Shown: positions 1-9,324, counted from the stretch's first letter. The stretch is 64,000 nucleotides of DNA from Arthrobacter sp. TMP15 (GCF_039529835.1 NZ_CP154262.1:248001-312000), one strand, 5' to 3'. Program-made: numbers and translations. Notes: generated from the sequence alone by a model not told the origin.

Positions 1-275
1 TGGGCGATGGCAGCTATCGCTTAGTTGGTCTGCCGGGGCATGCGCAAGGACACATGGGTGCACTGGTTGAAGAGCGCGCCCTGCTGGCCGGGGATGCCTC
101 CTGGGGCGAGGACTTGATGGGGGAGGTTCCGCGTATGAAGGCAGTGCCTAAGGCGATTACGCACAACTGGGTTGAATACCAGGAAACCGTCCAGCGAGTG
201 CAAAGGATGAAAGGCAATGGAATTCAACTATATTTCAGTCATGATCCCCAAGATCGCAAGCAATTGTTCTCATGA
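1..275 (+). CDS. metallo-beta-lactamase-fold hydrolase, C-terminal end (partial)
   Basis: The reading frame is open from base 3, so the start lies outside the window. About 90 C-terminal residues are visible. They contain a PGHAQGHMG motif followed by a short segment ending LLAGDAS. This is the usual fourth metal-ligand region (PGHxxGH) and the GDA/GDx metal-bridging aspartate of metallo-beta-lactamase-fold hydrolases, including lactonase-like members. A late FSHDP motif agrees with the terminal histidine of that fold. The substrate cannot be read from this fragment. The stop lies 38 bases before the condensing enzyme's start, so the two are probably co-transcribed. Confidence 0.7.
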   Translation, partial: GDGSYRLVGLPGHAQGHMGALVEERALLAGDASWGEDLMGEVPRMKAVPKAITHNWVEYQETVQRVQRMKGNGIQLYFSHDPQDRKQLFS

Positions 276-313
276 CCTGCAGGAACCAACAACACTCAAC
301 AGGGGGAAATACA

Positions 314-1273
314 ATGACGGAGCCTGGTCGAATACTCAGAATTCGTAATTGCCGTATTGCTGGATACGGAACGTACCTTCCGGAGAATCAAATAAAATTT
401 GGGAATCAGAGACGGTACCGGGTTCCGGAGGGGGTAAGTCAGCTTGACATGCTCACTTCGGCAGCCGCGGACGCTCTAGCCCGGGCCGGTGTCAAGGCGG
501 ACGAGCTGGAATGTGTCATTGGCGCCAGTGCAGCGGGCATCCAGCCTATTCCTTGCACCGCTGCCCTGGTACTTGAAAAGATTGCACCTCATGGGGTGGC
601 AGCGGCTTTCGATGTGAACTCCACCTGTACTTCCATGATTACTGCCTTGGATATTGCCTCCCGTTATATTGCCGACGGCACATACAAGAGCATTCTCATT
701 ACAGCCGGGGACGTAGGTTCCCGTTTTCTGAACCCGGAGCAGAAGGAAAGCTTTTCCCTGTTCTCCGATGCCGCCGTTGCCTTTGTGCTGACCTCCACCG
801 ATGACCCTTCTCAAGGAGTCGTGGCCAGCACCCAACGAACGTGGGCCGCTTACGCCCATGACACCGAGATTAGAGGCGGGCTAAGCCGCTCCCCGGCTCA
901 ACTCTATGCGGGGGCCGACCCTGCCGATTATCTCTTTGACATGAATGGCCGGGCAGCATTGCGGAACATGATGCGGGTACTCCCTGACTTCTTGGGCGAT
1001 TTCCTTGCCCGTTCGAGTCTTGATCTAAGTGATATTTCTCTTGTTATCCCGCATCAGGCGAGCCCGGCCCTGGGTTTGGCAATGCAGAGGATAGGAATCC
1101 CGAAGGATAGCTATATTGACTGGGTGGCCGAGATTGGAAACATGGTTTCCGCATCTGTCGGCTATGTGCTGGCGCAGGTGATGGAGCAAGAACGGGTGCG
1201 TGAGGGCCAGACAGTACTTCTTTTTGGAACGGCGGCCGGGTTGACCGCCAACGCGTTGGTGCTCCGGCTGTAA
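314..1273 (+). CDS. 3-oxoacyl-ACP synthase III-like (KAS III/FabH family) condensing enzyme
   Basis: 319 residues with the thiolase fold of FabH-type enzymes. The catalytic triad is visible: Cys105 in VNSTCTS, His247 in IPHQAS and Asn276 in EIGNMVSAS. FabH enzymes condense an acyl-CoA with a malonyl-thioester. The divergent sequence and its pairing with a metallo-beta-lactamase-fold gene argue for a secondary role, such as making a specialised acyl product, rather than housekeeping fatty-acid initiation. That is inference. The ATG at 314 is chosen because AGGGGG lies 7 bases upstream; the frame is also open 14 codons earlier, but with no ribosome binding site. A strong terminator follows. Confidence 0.8.
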   Translation: MTEPGRILRIRNCRIAGYGTYLPENQIKFGNQRRYRVPEGVSQLDMLTSAAADALARAGVKADELECVIGASAAGIQPIPCTAALVLEKIAPHGVAAAFDVNSTCTSMITALDIASRYIADGTYKSILITAGDVGSRFLNPEQKESFSLFSDAAVAFVLTSTDDPSQGVVASTQRTWAAYAHDTEIRGGLSRSPAQLYAGADPADYLFDMNGRAALRNMMRVLPDFLGDFLARSSLDLSDISLVIPHQASPALGLAMQRIGIPKDSYIDWVAEIGNMVSASVGYVLAQVMEQERVREGQTVLLFGTAAGLTANALVLRL

Positions 1274-1334
1274 AAATATGCCACCTAAGGCAATCCGCCA
1301 AACAGGAATTATGGGTTTCAGCGCAGATAACTCC

Positions 1335-1369
1335 GGCCCGGCCACCCTAAGGTGGCCGGGCCGTTTCTT
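1335..1369 (+). terminator. intrinsic terminator after the KAS III-like gene
   Basis: A perfect 12-bp stem (1335-1346 pairing with 1351-1362) with the 4-base loop CTAA is followed by a T-rich tract. It lies between the KAS III-like gene and the convergent crp gene, so it may serve both strands. Confidence 0.85.
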
Positions 1370-1407
1370 CTAGGCGGGCGCCCTAAAGTGGGCGGGTAGC
1401 CTGGTGT

Positions 1408-2085
1408 CTAGCGTGAACGCTGGCGCAAACGATTGACGTCCAAGATCACAACGGCGCGGGCTTCCAAACGAAGCCAGCCGCGCTGAACAAACTCGGCCAG
1501 CGCCTTGTTGACAGTCTCTCGCGAAGCGCCGACCAGCTGGGCCAATTCTTCCTGGGTCAGTTCGTGAGCTACCAGGATGCCGTCGGTGGCCGGGCGACCG
1601 AACCGGTCCGCTAGATCCAAGATGGCCTTGGCGACGCGGCCAGGCACGTCGGAGAACACAAGATCGGAGAGGTTGTCATTGGTGCGTCGCAGACGGCGGG
1701 CCAGAGCCTGCAGCAGCTGCATGGACACCTCGGGACGGTTGCGCAGCAGAGCGTTAAGAGATTCATTCTTCAAACCGGCGAGCCGAGTTTCAGACACGGC
1801 AGTAGCTGTGGTGCTGCGAGGTGCCGGATCAAAGAGCGCCATTTCCCCGAACAGCTCTCCTGGTCCAAGGATCGCGACCAGTGATTCGCGGCCATCAGAG
1901 GATGTTCGGCCTAGCTTCACCTTGCCTGAAACAATGAAATACAGCTGATCGCCTTGATCGCCTTCACGGAACACTGAAGCCCCGCGGGAAAGATCCACCT
2001 CGGCCAGCTCATCGGTGACAAGGCGGAAAGCCTCATCGTCGAGAGTGGCAAATAATGGTGCCCGGCGTAGTACCTCGATGTCCAT
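1408..2085 (-). CDS. crp: Crp/Fnr-family cAMP-responsive regulator (Crp/GlxR type)
   Basis: 225 residues. Residues 1-120 form a cyclic-nucleotide-binding beta roll with the phosphate-binding cassette GELFGEMALFD (76-86) followed by PRSTTA, where Arg90 is the expected phosphate contact. Residues about 176-205 form the winged helix-turn-helix (TQEELAQLVGASRETVNKAL). The cassette is close to that of GlxR of Corynebacterium and Rv3676 of M. tuberculosis, global cAMP regulators of carbon metabolism and respiration. The neighbouring nth, marP and acsA genes match the Rv3676 neighbourhood. Two TGTGA half-sites (2116 and 2156) lie upstream, but neither has a good second half. A candidate target site lies upstream of acsA at 6232. 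Confidence 0.9.
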   Translation of the reverse strand: MDIEVLRRAPLFATLDDEAFRLVTDELAEVDLSRGASVFREGDQGDQLYFIVSGKVKLGRTSSDGRESLVAILGPGELFGEMALFDPAPRSTTATAVSETRLAGLKNESLNALLRNRPEVSMQLLQALARRLRRTNDNLSDLVFSDVPGRVAKAILDLADRFGRPATDGILVAHELTQEELAQLVGASRETVNKALAEFVQRGWLRLEARAVVILDVNRLRQRSR

Positions 2086-2285
2086 GAAAACTCCTTACAG
2101 TATGTAACTAATCAGTTGTGACCTAATACTGATTGTTCCAGAACTTTTCTGCTTTTGTGACCAATTTGGCATTCGGAGCGTTCGTTATCAGCATATTGGC
2201 AGATTAGACACCGAAAAACGTCAGCACTGGCATGGTTGGGCCGGTAATATGTGGATCCGGGGCATAACGATGCCAATAAAACGCA

Positions 2286-3506
2286 ATGTGGGCTTTTGCC
2301 CGGGACAGGCTGTGCACAAGGGTGTTTGGGTTCTCGTGGCTGGATGCGGTGCTGATCATTTGGCTTTTATGGCAATTGATCTACGGCTTGAACGTTGGAC
2401 TCGTGGTTGGTTTGGGCGGTCTCGCCGGATTTGTCGCGGGAGGCGTTGCGGCCTTTTTCGCCGCGCCGCTCGTCAACCAATTCGCGCCAAGTCCAAGCTG
2501 GCGAACAGCTATGGTGATCGGCGCCACGATCGTGTTGATACTTGTTGGTCATGCTGTGGGCATCCGCTTGGGCCGAGCCATGGGACGAAGGGTTAAGTCC
2601 GAACCCATCCGTGCCGTCAACCGTCTGTTGGGTGGTGCTCTGAATCTTTTTGTTGGTGCCCTCGTTATCTCGATGCTTGCCTTTGGCGTCTCCAACTTGG
2701 GTATCCCTGCCGTCTCCACAGCATTGAGCGGTTCGCAGATTGTTTCCAGAATCGATTCCTGGACCCCCGATCCTGTTAAAGTTGCTGTCGCCCAGATCCG
2801 TTCCTTGGTGTTGGAGGAAGGCATCCCCGCGTTGCTGGCCCCGTCGGGACCCAACGTTGAGATAGCAGTCCCCAATGCGGACACGAACACAGCGGCATGG
2901 AATAAGGCGGCGCAGTCAGTCATGAAAATCTCAGGCACGGCGTTCCAGTGCGGACAAAACCAGACAGGAACCGGGTTCGTCATTTCACCAGAACGGGTGC
3001 TGACAAATGCGCACGTAGTTGCTGGCGTGTCGATGCCAGTGGTGCAGACGCAAAAACAGGGTGCGTTGCCTGCCCGGGTGGTGTACTTTAACCCGGTTCA
3101 AGACCTGGCTATCCTCGCGGTAGATTCCTTGGCTGCGGCCCCGCTACCCGCGGCGGACACGGTAACGGCAAACACGGCCACGGCATTTGCCGGCTATCCC
3201 TTGGGCGGACCCTTGCAGGTGCGGCCGGCAACGGTCCTGTCTGCCGGCCCCGTACTTGTCCCGGATATTACCGGCGGCGCCAAGTCGCTTCTGGATATCT
3301 ACCAGCTGGCCGGCACCGTTCAGTCGGGCAACTCGGGCGGACCATTGCTTGATGCGAAGGGCCAGGTGGTCGGTGTGGTCTTCGCGAAGGCCACTACAAC
3401 CGAGAACGTGGGCTTCGCACTCACAATGAAGGAAGCCGGCCCCGTCATTTCAGCGGCGCCCATGCTCAACAGTGCTGTTCCTTCAGGGGCCTGTAGGGTC
3501 GGCTAG
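2286..3506 (+). CDS. marP: MarP-family membrane-anchored serine protease
   Basis: 406 residues from this ATG. The N-terminal part (about 17-135) has four hydrophobic segments of CvpA/colicin V-production type. The C-terminal part is a trypsin-like protease with His243 (NAHVV), Asp273 (QDLAIL) and Ser350 (SGNSGGP). Cys222 and Cys403 flank the protease domain where Mtb MarP (Rv3671c) has a redox-sensitive disulfide. MarP acts in the periplasmic space in acid and oxidative stress resistance. The start is uncertain: GTG at 2322 would begin VFGFSWLDA and remove 12 poorly supported residues, but neither start has a convincing ribosome binding site. The gene is divergent from crp and convergent with aroQ. 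Confidence 0.88.
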   Translation: MWAFARDRLCTRVFGFSWLDAVLIIWLLWQLIYGLNVGLVVGLGGLAGFVAGGVAAFFAAPLVNQFAPSPSWRTAMVIGATIVLILVGHAVGIRLGRAMGRRVKSEPIRAVNRLLGGALNLFVGALVISMLAFGVSNLGIPAVSTALSGSQIVSRIDSWTPDPVKVAVAQIRSLVLEEGIPALLAPSGPNVEIAVPNADTNTAAWNKAAQSVMKISGTAFQCGQNQTGTGFVISPERVLTNAHVVAGVSMPVVQTQKQGALPARVVYFNPVQDLAILAVDSLAAAPLPAADTVTANTATAFAGYPLGGPLQVRPATVLSAGPVLVPDITGGAKSLLDIYQLAGTVQSGNSGGPLLDAKGQVVGVVFAKATTTENVGFALTMKEAGPVISAAPMLNSAVPSGACRVG

Positions 3507-3546
3507 CTGCTGGGATTATTCTGAACTAACTGGGTGCAACGGAGCG

Positions 3547-4005
3547 CTACGGCAGCGACTTCTCCAAAGCGCTCACTGCCAGGACGTAACCGTGAACTCC
3601 GGCCCCGACAATGACTGTGCTGCACACCGCCGACAGGTACGAATGCTGCCTGAATTCCTCGCGTTGGTGAACGTTTGAGATGTGCACTTCCACTGCGGGG
3701 AGCTCGACGGCGACAATCGCGTCGCGCAGCGCAACTGAGGTGTGCGTGTAGGCGCCTGCGTTGATGATAATACCTACGGCAGTGCCGCGTGCTGAATGAA
3801 TTGCATCGATCAGGGCACCCTCATGGTTTGACTGCACGCAGATGGTACTGAACCCTGCTGCCCCGGCCGCTTCTGTGGTGAGCGCTTCGACGTCGGTAAG
3901 TGTGGTTGAGCCGTAGATCTGTGGTTCGCGGGTACCCAACAGATTCAAGTTAGGTCCATTGAGGATCAGCAAAGCGCCGCGGTCAGCAGCAGTGGTTGAG
4001 GTCAT
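3547..4005 (-). CDS. aroQ: type II 3-dehydroquinate dehydratase
   Basis: 152 residues, the usual length of class II dehydroquinases, which dehydrate 3-dehydroquinate to 3-dehydroshikimate in the shikimate pathway. It opens with the typical [15 protein letters not shown] block. The expected active-site residues are present: Arg26 on the flexible loop, Tyr31, Asn82 and His88 in NAGAYTHTS, His108 in EVHISN and Arg115/Arg119 in REEFRQHS. It lies downstream of acsA on the same strand, separated by about 100 bases with a long-armed inverted repeat, so separate transcription is likely. It converges with marP. Confidence 0.95.
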   Translation of the reverse strand: MTSTTAADRGALLILNGPNLNLLGTREPQIYGSTTLTDVEALTTEAAGAAGFSTICVQSNHEGALIDAIHSARGTAVGIIINAGAYTHTSVALRDAIVAVELPAVEVHISNVHQREEFRQHSYLSAVCSTVIVGAGVHGYVLAVSALEKSLP

Positions 4006-4034
4006 GGCTTAATAATGCCTCAGACAAGCAACAA

Positions 4035-4093
4035 ACCCGCACTAGTGGCAGGAAATCATCACAAACTGTGGATTTTCAACAACTAGTGCGGGT
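4035..4093. terminator. 12-bp inverted repeat between acsA and aroQ
   Basis: ACCCGCACTAGT at 4035-4046 is perfectly inverted at 4082-4093 with a 35-base spacer. On the minus strand the second arm runs into GTTTGTTGCTTG, so it may terminate acsA before aroQ. The long loop makes it atypical. Confidence 0.5.
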
Positions 4094-4106
4094 CAGTTGG
4101 GAGTTG

Positions 4107-6083
4107 CTAGGCCTTTAGCGACTCGACGATCTGGTTCATGACCGTGTTATCGGCAAGGGTTGAGGAATCGCCGGCTGCACGGCCCTCCGCTACGTCCTTG
4201 AGGAGACGGCGCATGATCTTGCCTGAGCGGGTTTTGGGTAGTTCCGGCACAACCAAGATGGTTTTTGGTTTGGCGATGGGACCAATTTCCTTGCCTACGT
4301 GGTTGCGCAAGGTGGTGACGATGTCGTCATCTTCTACAGCGGAACCGCGCAGAATCACAAATGCCACAACTGCTTGACCGGTGGTTTCATCCGCTGCACC
4401 TACAACTGCTGCCTCCGCAACGGAGGGATGGCTGACAAGGGCAGATTCGATTTCCGTGGTGGAAAGTCGGTGCCCGGACACGTTCATGACGTCATCAACG
4501 CGGCCCAGCAACCAAACGTCGCCGTCTTCATCCCATTTGGCGCCGTCGCCGGCGAAGTACATGTCATCGAAACGAGACCAGTACGTGTCTTTGTAGCGTT
4601 CGTTGTCGCCCCAAATTCCACGCAACATCGCCGGCCATGGTTCGCGGATCACCAAGTAGCCGCCGTGCCCGTTGCCCACTGAAGCGCCCATCTCATCAAC
4701 CACGTCAACGGCGATCCCTGGCATGGGCACCTGAGCCGATCCGGGTTTGGTGCTGGTAACCCCGGGTAGTGGGGCAATCATGATGGCCCCAGTCTCCGTC
4801 TGCCACCACGTGTCCACGATGGGTGCTTGGTTCCCACCAATGACACGGCGGTACCACATCCAGGCCTCAGGGTTGATGGGTTCGCCCACAGAACCGAGAA
4901 GTCGAATGGAGGAAAGATCGTACTTGGCGGGGATATCCTCGCCCCACTTCATGAAAGTTCGAATCGCGGTGGGTGCAGTGTACAAAATCGATACTTTGTA
5001 CTTTTGTACGATCTCCCAAAAGCGGCCCTGGTGGGGGGAATCCGGGGTTCCCTCATACATGACCTGGGTTGCCCCGTTGATCAGTGGCGCATAGGTGACA
5101 TAGGAGTGGCCGGTGACCCATCCGACGTCGGCCGTACACCAGAAAACATCCGTTTCCGGGTGCAGGTCAAACACGGCGCGATGGGTGTAAGCCGTTTGTG
5201 TGAGGTAGCCGCCGGTGGTGTGCAGGATGCCTTTTGGCTTCCCCGTGGTCCCAGAGGTATACAGAATGAATAGCGGATGCTCGGCGGCGTGGCCAATGGC
5301 TGTGTGCTCGATCGATGCGGTGCCCACAGTGTCATCCCACCAAACATCGCGGCCCGCAACCCAGTCGACGTCCTGACCATTGCGCTTGACAACAACAACG
5401 TGCTGGACGCTGTGCCCGGGGGCACTTAAGGCTTCGTCAACAGCAGTCTTTAAGGAACTTGGCTTGCCCCGACGGAAAGTTCCATCAGCGGTGATAACAA
5501 GCTTGGCTTCGGCGTCATCTACGCGTGAACGAAGGGCGTCCGCGGAGAAGCCGCCAAAAACAACAGAATGGATGGCGCCAATGCGGGCGCAGGCAAGCAG
5601 CGTGATGACGGCTTCGGGAATCATGGGCAGGTAAACCGCCACGCGGTCACCCTTAATAAGTCCCAGAGTCTGGAAAGCGTTGGCGGCCTTTTTGACCTCT
5701 TCAGTCAACTGCGCGTACGTGTAAGTGCGAGTGTCGCCGGGCTCACCCTCAAAGTAGATGGCCACGCGGTTGCCATTGCCGGCCTCAACGTGGCGGTCCA
5801 GCGCGTTGTAGGCAGCGTTGATTTCGCCGTCCTCAAACCATGTTGCAAAAGGTGGGTTGGTCCAATCAAGTGTCTTTGTGAAGGGCTTGGACCAGCTCAG
5901 GAGTTCGCGCGCCTGCTGGGCCCAGAATTCCGGACGGTCAGCGGCGGCCTTGGCATATTCGTCACCATGGATCACCGAGTTGGCGACAAATTCCGGGCTC
6001 GGCTCGAACTGGCGGCTCTCCGTGAGTAAGTTCTCCAGCGCATCCCCGGACTGGTTGTCCGCTGCGGTTGTGACCTCAGACAT
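4107..6083 (-). CDS. acsA: acetyl-CoA synthetase
   Basis: 658 residues, full length for AMP-forming acetate-CoA ligases, which activate acetate through acetyl-AMP to acetyl-CoA. The phosphate loop [11 protein letters not shown], the [10 protein letters not shown] region and the aromatic WWQTETG motif are all present. The C-terminal [11 protein letters not shown] contains Lys622, the lysine that is reversibly acetylated in this family to switch the enzyme off. GAAGGG lies about 8 bases before the ATG. M. tuberculosis has acs at the equivalent location. A Crp-type site about 150 bases upstream suggests cAMP control of acetate use. The deacetylase-like acuC at 36.9 kb is a plausible regulatory partner. 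Confidence 0.97.
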   Translation of the reverse strand: MSEVTTAADNQSGDALENLLTESRQFEPSPEFVANSVIHGDEYAKAAADRPEFWAQQARELLSWSKPFTKTLDWTNPPFATWFEDGEINAAYNALDRHVEAGNGNRVAIYFEGEPGDTRTYTYAQLTEEVKKAANAFQTLGLIKGDRVAVYLPMIPEAVITLLACARIGAIHSVVFGGFSADALRSRVDDAEAKLVITADGTFRRGKPSSLKTAVDEALSAPGHSVQHVVVVKRNGQDVDWVAGRDVWWDDTVGTASIEHTAIGHAAEHPLFILYTSGTTGKPKGILHTTGGYLTQTAYTHRAVFDLHPETDVFWCTADVGWVTGHSYVTYAPLINGATQVMYEGTPDSPHQGRFWEIVQKYKVSILYTAPTAIRTFMKWGEDIPAKYDLSSIRLLGSVGEPINPEAWMWYRRVIGGNQAPIVDTWWQTETGAIMIAPLPGVTSTKPGSAQVPMPGIAVDVVDEMGASVGNGHGGYLVIREPWPAMLRGIWGDNERYKDTYWSRFDDMYFAGDGAKWDEDGDVWLLGRVDDVMNVSGHRLSTTEIESALVSHPSVAEAAVVGAADETTGQAVVAFVILRGSAVEDDDIVTTLRNHVGKEIGPIAKPKTILVVPELPKTRSGKIMRRLLKDVAEGRAAGDSSTLADNTVMNQIVESLKA

Positions 6084-6422
6084 CTAAAATCCCTTCGTTC
6101 CTTCTTAGCTGATGCCCCGTTGAATCCAGATGCGTGGCTTTTACCTCTTGGGAAGGCGGAGATACGCGAAATGGCTACTGGGGGGGCAACGTTTTATTCC
6201 AGCTTTAACTGTAGCCCTTTGGGGAACATAACGTGTCTGTCGTCACAGCTCAACGGGTCCAATGGCGTCATATCTGCGCTCAAGTGCATCCACAGGCTCC
6301 CTACGTTGATGGGTAGTTCTCCCCATTAGGGCATTTTAGAGCTGTTTAAGCTGTGGCTGGCTAGTGTTGCTTGGCTGGGGTAACTAGGCTGGATAGCGAA
6401 CGTGACTTTGAGGAGTAAGACC
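6084..6422. other. divergent intergenic region between acsA and a membrane-protein gene
   Basis: 339 bases without a convincing gene. They must hold the promoters for acsA (leftward) and the membrane protein (rightward). The only clear element is a Crp-type palindrome at 6232-6247. A run of seven G lies near 6180. No riboswitch-like or tRNA-like structure was recognised. Confidence 0.6.
6232..6247. promoter_or_regulatory. candidate Crp/GlxR binding site upstream of acsA
   Basis: CGTGTCTGTCGTCACA matches TGTGA-N6-TCACA at 8 of 10 fixed positions: the right half is perfect and the left half has three of five. It lies about 150 bases upstream of the acsA start and 175 upstream of the divergent gene. 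The regulator itself is encoded at 1408-2085. Confidence 0.5.
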
Positions 6423-7790
6423 ATGACAGAGCAACACACGCCTTCTAAGCAGGCAGCTACCAGCCCTGAGAACTCGGCTGTCAGCAACGCCGTAGTTGGC
6501 CCGCTGACCATACGGGACCTTGTTGTCCTGGGCGGCGTAGCGATCATTTTTATCGCCTCAGTGGTGCCGATCATTGTGACAATCGCGGGCAGCCTGAACA
6601 TCTGGAACACCAGTGGGCTGTTCTTCCTTGGGATAGGAGTCATCCTGCCGCTGGTAGTTGGTGGCCTGTTCCTGGCACGCAGGCTGAGCCCGCAAACCCA
6701 GGTCCGGGTTGGGTCACTTTCAATTGATCAGTTCGCCTCAGTGGTGGCCGCCTTCGCCACATTTTTCTTCTTCACCGGCACAGTAACCAACTTCAGTTTC
6801 GCTCTTCTGGTGGGGTTGGTTGGATCGTTGATCCTTCTGGCAGCCACCGTTTGCGCCCAGTGGATACCTTTCCTCGCCTCCGACTTTGCCGGCCGCGTTG
6901 AGGTTCCTGCACATATTGCGGCGCGTGACGCCGTACCAGCGCACAAGCGTCCCGCTGCACCCAAGCCGGTAGTCGCCAACCAGAACGGCGGCGGAGCATT
7001 TGGTCAGGGCAAGCCCCAAGGGCCCGGGGCTCAGGGGCAATATGTGCCCGGCCAGACGACGCAGGCTCCTGTAGGTGGGCAGCAGAACCAGCCGACAGGT
7101 GCTCGGCCCGCAGCACAGGAACACTCCGGGCACACCTCCGCTGGCCAAATCTTCACCCCGGCGAATAGCTCCACGGGCCCAGCTCAGGCTGGATCCGCTG
7201 CGGCGGACACGAGCCATGCCCCGGCTGCTGCGGCCGCGGCAGCCGTTGCAGCGGAGGGCGTTTCCTGGGACGGCGCAAATATCGCGGACACCCACGGGCA
7301 CGCATCCAGCTCAGCTGCGGCTCCGGCACAGCTTTCAAATCAAGCTCCCGCGCCGGCACACGGTTCCTCGGATTCAAGCACAGCCGTTCGCTCCGACGAT
7401 GGCGCAGCAACCACCTTGAACCCGCAGGTTGCGGTGCCAGCAAAGGAGAGCGCCCCCGCAAAGGGCGACTCCGCTCTTTCGCGCCCAAGCACCACTGACC
7501 CAAGCACCACTCATGGTGACGCGTCACCGGCTAAGGAGAGCATTGCTGCCACGGTTAGCCCCAAAACCAGCGCCGCAGCCGTGATTGCCGAGCCGTTCTG
7601 GTTTGCGGTGGATCGGCCACAGAACGTGATCGATGATAAATCACGCCAATTTGTTTTCAAGCTGACACCGGGCTCGTGGATTCTGGCTTTGGAGGACCGC
7701 GGGACCAGCTTCCTCGTTCAGAACAACCATGGCAAGACGGGTGTTCTGCTGGACATTGTGGGAATTGAGCGCGCCTCGGATAGTGCTTAA
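6423..7790 (+). CDS. four-helix membrane protein with long Pro/Ala-rich linker (unknown function)
   Basis: 455 residues, not assigned to a named family. Residues about 30-160 hold four hydrophobic segments, for example VVLGGVAIIFIASVVPIIV. About 215 residues rich in Ala, Pro, Gln, Ser and Thr follow and are probably disordered. The last 65 residues form a compact conserved-looking module starting PFWFAVDRPQNVID and ending VLLDIVGIERA, which could fold as a small beta domain. The ATG at 6423 follows AGGAG by 7 bases; an in-frame GTG at 6402 lacks this spacing. It ends 5 bases before nth, so they are probably co-transcribed. Confidence 0.75.
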   Translation: MTEQHTPSKQAATSPENSAVSNAVVGPLTIRDLVVLGGVAIIFIASVVPIIVTIAGSLNIWNTSGLFFLGIGVILPLVVGGLFLARRLSPQTQVRVGSLSIDQFASVVAAFATFFFFTGTVTNFSFALLVGLVGSLILLAATVCAQWIPFLASDFAGRVEVPAHIAARDAVPAHKRPAAPKPVVANQNGGGAFGQGKPQGPGAQGQYVPGQTTQAPVGGQQNQPTGARPAAQEHSGHTSAGQIFTPANSSTGPAQAGSAAADTSHAPAAAAAAAVAAEGVSWDGANIADTHGHASSSAAAPAQLSNQAPAPAHGSSDSSTAVRSDDGAATTLNPQVAVPAKESAPAKGDSALSRPSTTDPSTTHGDASPAKESIAATVSPKTSAAAVIAEPFWFAVDRPQNVIDDKSRQFVFKLTPGSWILALEDRGTSFLVQNNHGKTGVLLDIVGIERASDSA

Positions 7791-7795
7791 CGGCC

Positions 7796-8632
7796 ATGGT
7801 TGTGGCAGCGGAATCGGCGCTGGGTCTCAAGCGTCGTGCCCGCAAGATCAATCGTGAGCTGGCGCAGCTCTACCCCTATGCCCACGCAGAGCTGGATTTT
7901 CGGAATCCGTTTGAATTGCTGGTGGCCACGGTACTCTCAGCTCAAACCACTGATATCCGTGTCAATGCTGTAACTCCGGCACTTTTCGCTCGTTTTCCTA
8001 CGCCAATAATGTTGGCCCAAGCGCACAGCGTGGAGTTGGAGGAGCTGATCAAGTCAACAGGATTTTTTCGGGCCAAGTCAGCGAATCTGCTTGCCCTGGC
8101 GAACCGCCTGGTTGATGAGTACGACGGCGAGGTGCCTGGGTCGCTTGAGGCTTTAGTGACGCTGCCTGGAGTGGGGAGAAAGACGGCCAATGTGGTGTTG
8201 GGTAATGCTTTTGGGGTTCCTGGGATCACTATCGACACCCACTTCATCAGATTGGCCCGTCGTTTTGGCTGGACAGAGTCCACAGACCCTGTCCGCATTG
8301 AAGCAGACGTTGCGGCTTTGTTTGAATCCAAAGACTGGACAATGGTTTCTCATCGTGTTGTGTTTCATGGGAGGCGCATCTGCCACGCACGGAAGCCAGC
8401 GTGCGGGGTTTGCCCCATCGCCCACCTGTGCCCTTCCTACGGGGACGGTGAGGTCGATCCAGTGAAAGCGGCGAAGCTGCTCAAATATGAGTTGGCACCC
8501 GGGCAAGAGGAACTGCTGGCACGGATGCTGGCTGATGTGGATAATGCCGCTCGCTACCGTCAGGAATCCCAACTGGCGGCAAGGACCAAGAATGGGTCCC
8601 AAGAAATTTTGGCCACGGGAACCCAAGGGTGA
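7796..8632 (+). CDS. nth: endonuclease III (base-excision repair glycosylase/AP lyase)
   Basis: 278 residues. The helix-hairpin-helix LPGVGRKTA (123-131) carries catalytic Lys129, and Asp147 in IDTHF is the second catalytic residue. Cys196-x6-Cys203-x2-Cys206-x5-Cys212 forms the [4Fe-4S] cluster loop. The enzyme removes oxidised pyrimidines and nicks the resulting abasic site. The C-terminus is about 60 residues longer than E. coli Nth. GTGA overlap with the next gene indicates translational coupling to the Nudix enzyme, as in the mycobacterial neighbourhood. Confidence 0.95.
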   Translation: MVVAAESALGLKRRARKINRELAQLYPYAHAELDFRNPFELLVATVLSAQTTDIRVNAVTPALFARFPTPIMLAQAHSVELEELIKSTGFFRAKSANLLALANRLVDEYDGEVPGSLEALVTLPGVGRKTANVVLGNAFGVPGITIDTHFIRLARRFGWTESTDPVRIEADVAALFESKDWTMVSHRVVFHGRRICHARKPACGVCPIAHLCPSYGDGEVDPVKAAKLLKYELAPGQEELLARMLADVDNAARYRQESQLAARTKNGSQEILATGTQG

Positions 8633-9324
8633 GTGCCTACACGGATTTAGTAGTATTGGCTGGGAAAGCAGCAGCCACTGCGGCGCTTCCTGATGCGGCC
8701 ACATTGGGTCGGGCCACTCTGTGGAAGATGCCTATGGATCCCGCCACAACTCGCAAAGCTGCTGTGCTGATGCTCTTTGGTGCCTTGGATGACATACCTG
8801 CGGCCTCAACGAAACCGCTCGCTTCAGCAGATTTGGATGTACTGCTGATTGAGCGTGCACTCACGTTAAACGATCATCCGGGGCAGGTGGCTTTCCCCGG
8901 TGGGGGAGTGGATGTTGGAGACGCATCCATCACCGCTGCTGCATTGCGGGAAGCTGAGGAAGAAACCGGGCTCGATCCCTTGGGGATTGAAGTTCTGGGG
9001 CTGCTGCCCGAGGTCCCCTTGCCAGTGAGTAATTTTGTGGTAACTCCTGTAGTTGGCTGGTGGGCAAAACAAACACCTGTCAACGTGGTGGATTATGGCG
9101 AATCAGCCCAAGTATTTAGGGTTCCTGTCCGGGACCTCTTGGACCCGGACAACCGTTTTACGGCTGTGCTGGTCCGTGAGGGGCATACTCATCGCGGCCC
9201 CGCGTTCGCTATCAATGGCGTGGTGGTGTGGGGATTCACGGCTGGCATTCTCACGTATGTGTTTGAGGAAATGGGTTGGGCTGTGCCGTGGGACGCGCAG
9301 CGCGAAATTCCGGCGCCGCTCTAA
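8629..9324 (+). CDS. Nudix hydrolase, CoA pyrophosphatase type
   Basis: 231 residues. The segment LLIERALTLNDHPGQVAFP followed by GGG is the UPF0035-type signature that marks CoA-hydrolysing Nudix enzymes. The Nudix helix LREAEEETGL follows, although the Nudix-box glutamate before it is not in canonical register. The family cleaves CoA and its derivatives to phosphopantetheine and adenosine 3',5'-bisphosphate. GTG at 8629 overlaps the nth stop codon. It matches Rv3672c, which lies between MarP and Nth in M. tuberculosis. It converges with the polymerase gene. Confidence 0.88.
   Translation: MSAYTDLVVLAGKAAATAALPDAATLGRATLWKMPMDPATTRKAAVLMLFGALDDIPAASTKPLASADLDVLLIERALTLNDHPGQVAFPGGGVDVGDASITAAALREAEEETGLDPLGIEVLGLLPEVPLPVSNFVVTPVVGWWAKQTPVNVVDYGESAQVFRVPVRDLLDPDNRFTAVLVREGHTHRGPAFAINGVVVWGFTAGILTYVFEEMGWAVPWDAQREIPAPL

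Noticed and set aside
2116-2172. Two TGTGA half-sites upstream of crp as autoregulatory Crp sites
   Set aside because: Neither has an adequate TCACA half at the right spacing; the better one matches only three of five bases on its second half.
6738-7301. 187-codon minus-strand frame over the Pro/Ala-rich linker
   Set aside because: Shadow of low-complexity GC-rich coding sequence on the other strand.
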